Origin: CAXPZW01 sp964221845
Lineage (GTDB): Bacteria; Bacteroidota; Bacteroidia; Flavobacteriales_D; Sanyastnellaceae
Length of the DNA: 6,867 nt
Reading direction: 5' to 3'
NCBI GenBank assembly: GCA_964221845.1
Contig: CAXPZW010000048.1
Location: forward strand, 1 to 6,867
Made by a program: the position numbers and the translations under genes. This document shows, piece after piece, positions 6,594 to 6,867 of this stretch. The notes below the pieces were generated by a model, which was not told the DNA's origin, ran no database searches, and saw nothing but the letters and a program-made list of their open reading frames with translations. Numbering within the stretch: the stretch's first letter is position 1; every line of letters starts with the position of its first letter.

Positions 6594-6867
6594 TGCACGC
6601 CCTGCTCACAGCGGCGTATGTTCTGCTGTTTTTCGCCTTGTTTTACCGTGGGCGACTGGCAGGCAAATCGGGCATTCCGGGTTCTTGGTTGGCCGGAGCG
6701 TTCCTGATCAAGTTTGCAGCGGGCATAGGGCTGTGGGCGGTCTACACCTACCACTACACCTACCGAGACACGAGTGATGCCTTGCGCTACTACGACAACG
6801 GTATGGTGCTCTACGGCTACCTCAAGGAGGATCCCGCGCTGTTTTTTAAACTGCTGTTTGGTATCGG
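6593..6867 (+). CDS. Polytopic membrane protein, N-terminal part (possible GT-C-like; runs off right edge)
   Basis: The ATG at 6593-6595 overlaps the yfhO TGA (TGATG, 6591-6595), and the frame stays open for 91 codons to the edge. Residues 3-18 (ALLTAAYVLLFFALFY) form a first membrane helix, then a short basic turn (RGRLAGKSGIPG), then a second helix (about 32-51, LAGAFLIKFAAGIGLWAVY). After it comes an aromatic and acidic loop, YHYTYRDTSDALRYYDNG (53-70), which should be periplasmic, and a third hydrophobic stretch begins near 82 (ALFFKLLFGI). I recall Bacteroidota membrane proteins with a similar (D)T-x-x-(Y/F)-x-D-G loop near sugar-transfer genes. An acidic first periplasmic loop is also typical of GT-C transferases, but the catalytic part is not visible. 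Overlap with yfhO argues for co-translation and a shared pathway. No family name is assigned. Confidence 0.7.
   Translation, partial: MHALLTAAYVLLFFALFYRGRLAGKSGIPGSWLAGAFLIKFAAGIGLWAVYTYHYTYRDTSDALRYYDNGMVLYGYLKEDPALFFKLLFGI

Noticed and set aside
6475..6777. 100-codon plus-strand frame across the yfhO end and the next gene
   Set aside because: It is out of frame with both yfhO and the 6593 gene, each of which shows clear membrane-protein coding. The frame is open only because of base bias.

Overview
The window reads as chromosomal DNA from a GC-rich member of the Bacteroidota, most likely Flavobacteriales or a relative. Four signs point there. The carB product has the short form without the C-terminal regulatory domain. 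A DUF4834-like small membrane protein sits directly upstream of a YfhO-family protein. Both promoters I can find match the Bacteroidota pattern (TTTG, about 20 bases, TAnnTTTG) rather than the E. coli -35/-10 pattern. Starts lack clear Shine-Dalgarno sequences, and carB is preceded by an A tract instead. Species cannot be fixed from the sequence alone.

Layout. Bases 1-486 (minus strand) hold the N-terminal 162 codons of a secreted protein that looks like the start of a right-handed beta-helix; the rest lies beyond the left edge. Bases 487-708 are a 222-base divergent intergenic region with one promoter firing each way, and a C/T-rich carB leader that ends in a weak hairpin and ten A residues. 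From 709 to the right edge every gene is on the plus strand and tightly packed: carB (709-3525), a 74-residue DUF4834-like protein (3527-3751), a YfhO-family 14-helix membrane protein (3804-6593), and the first 91 codons of another polytopic membrane protein (6593 onward). Gene junctions are a 1-base gap, a 52-base gap and a TGATG overlap. The 52-base gap is exactly spanned by an 18-codon reading frame that overlaps both neighbours, and it contains a 9-bp stem-loop.

How they may work together. CarB makes carbamoyl phosphate for pyrimidines and arginine. The three downstream genes look like an envelope module; YfhO proteins have a GT-C-like architecture and, in Firmicutes, act in glycosylating cell-surface polymers with lipid-linked sugars. 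Co-transcription of a pyrimidine gene with an envelope glycan module is inferred from spacing only. No mobile element, CRISPR array, tRNA, rRNA or intrinsic terminator was found. Most of the window is housekeeping or conserved-but-uncharacterised material. The most notable points are the regulatory-domain-free CarB, the DUF4834-YfhO-membrane protein cluster, and the relay-like junction before yfhO.
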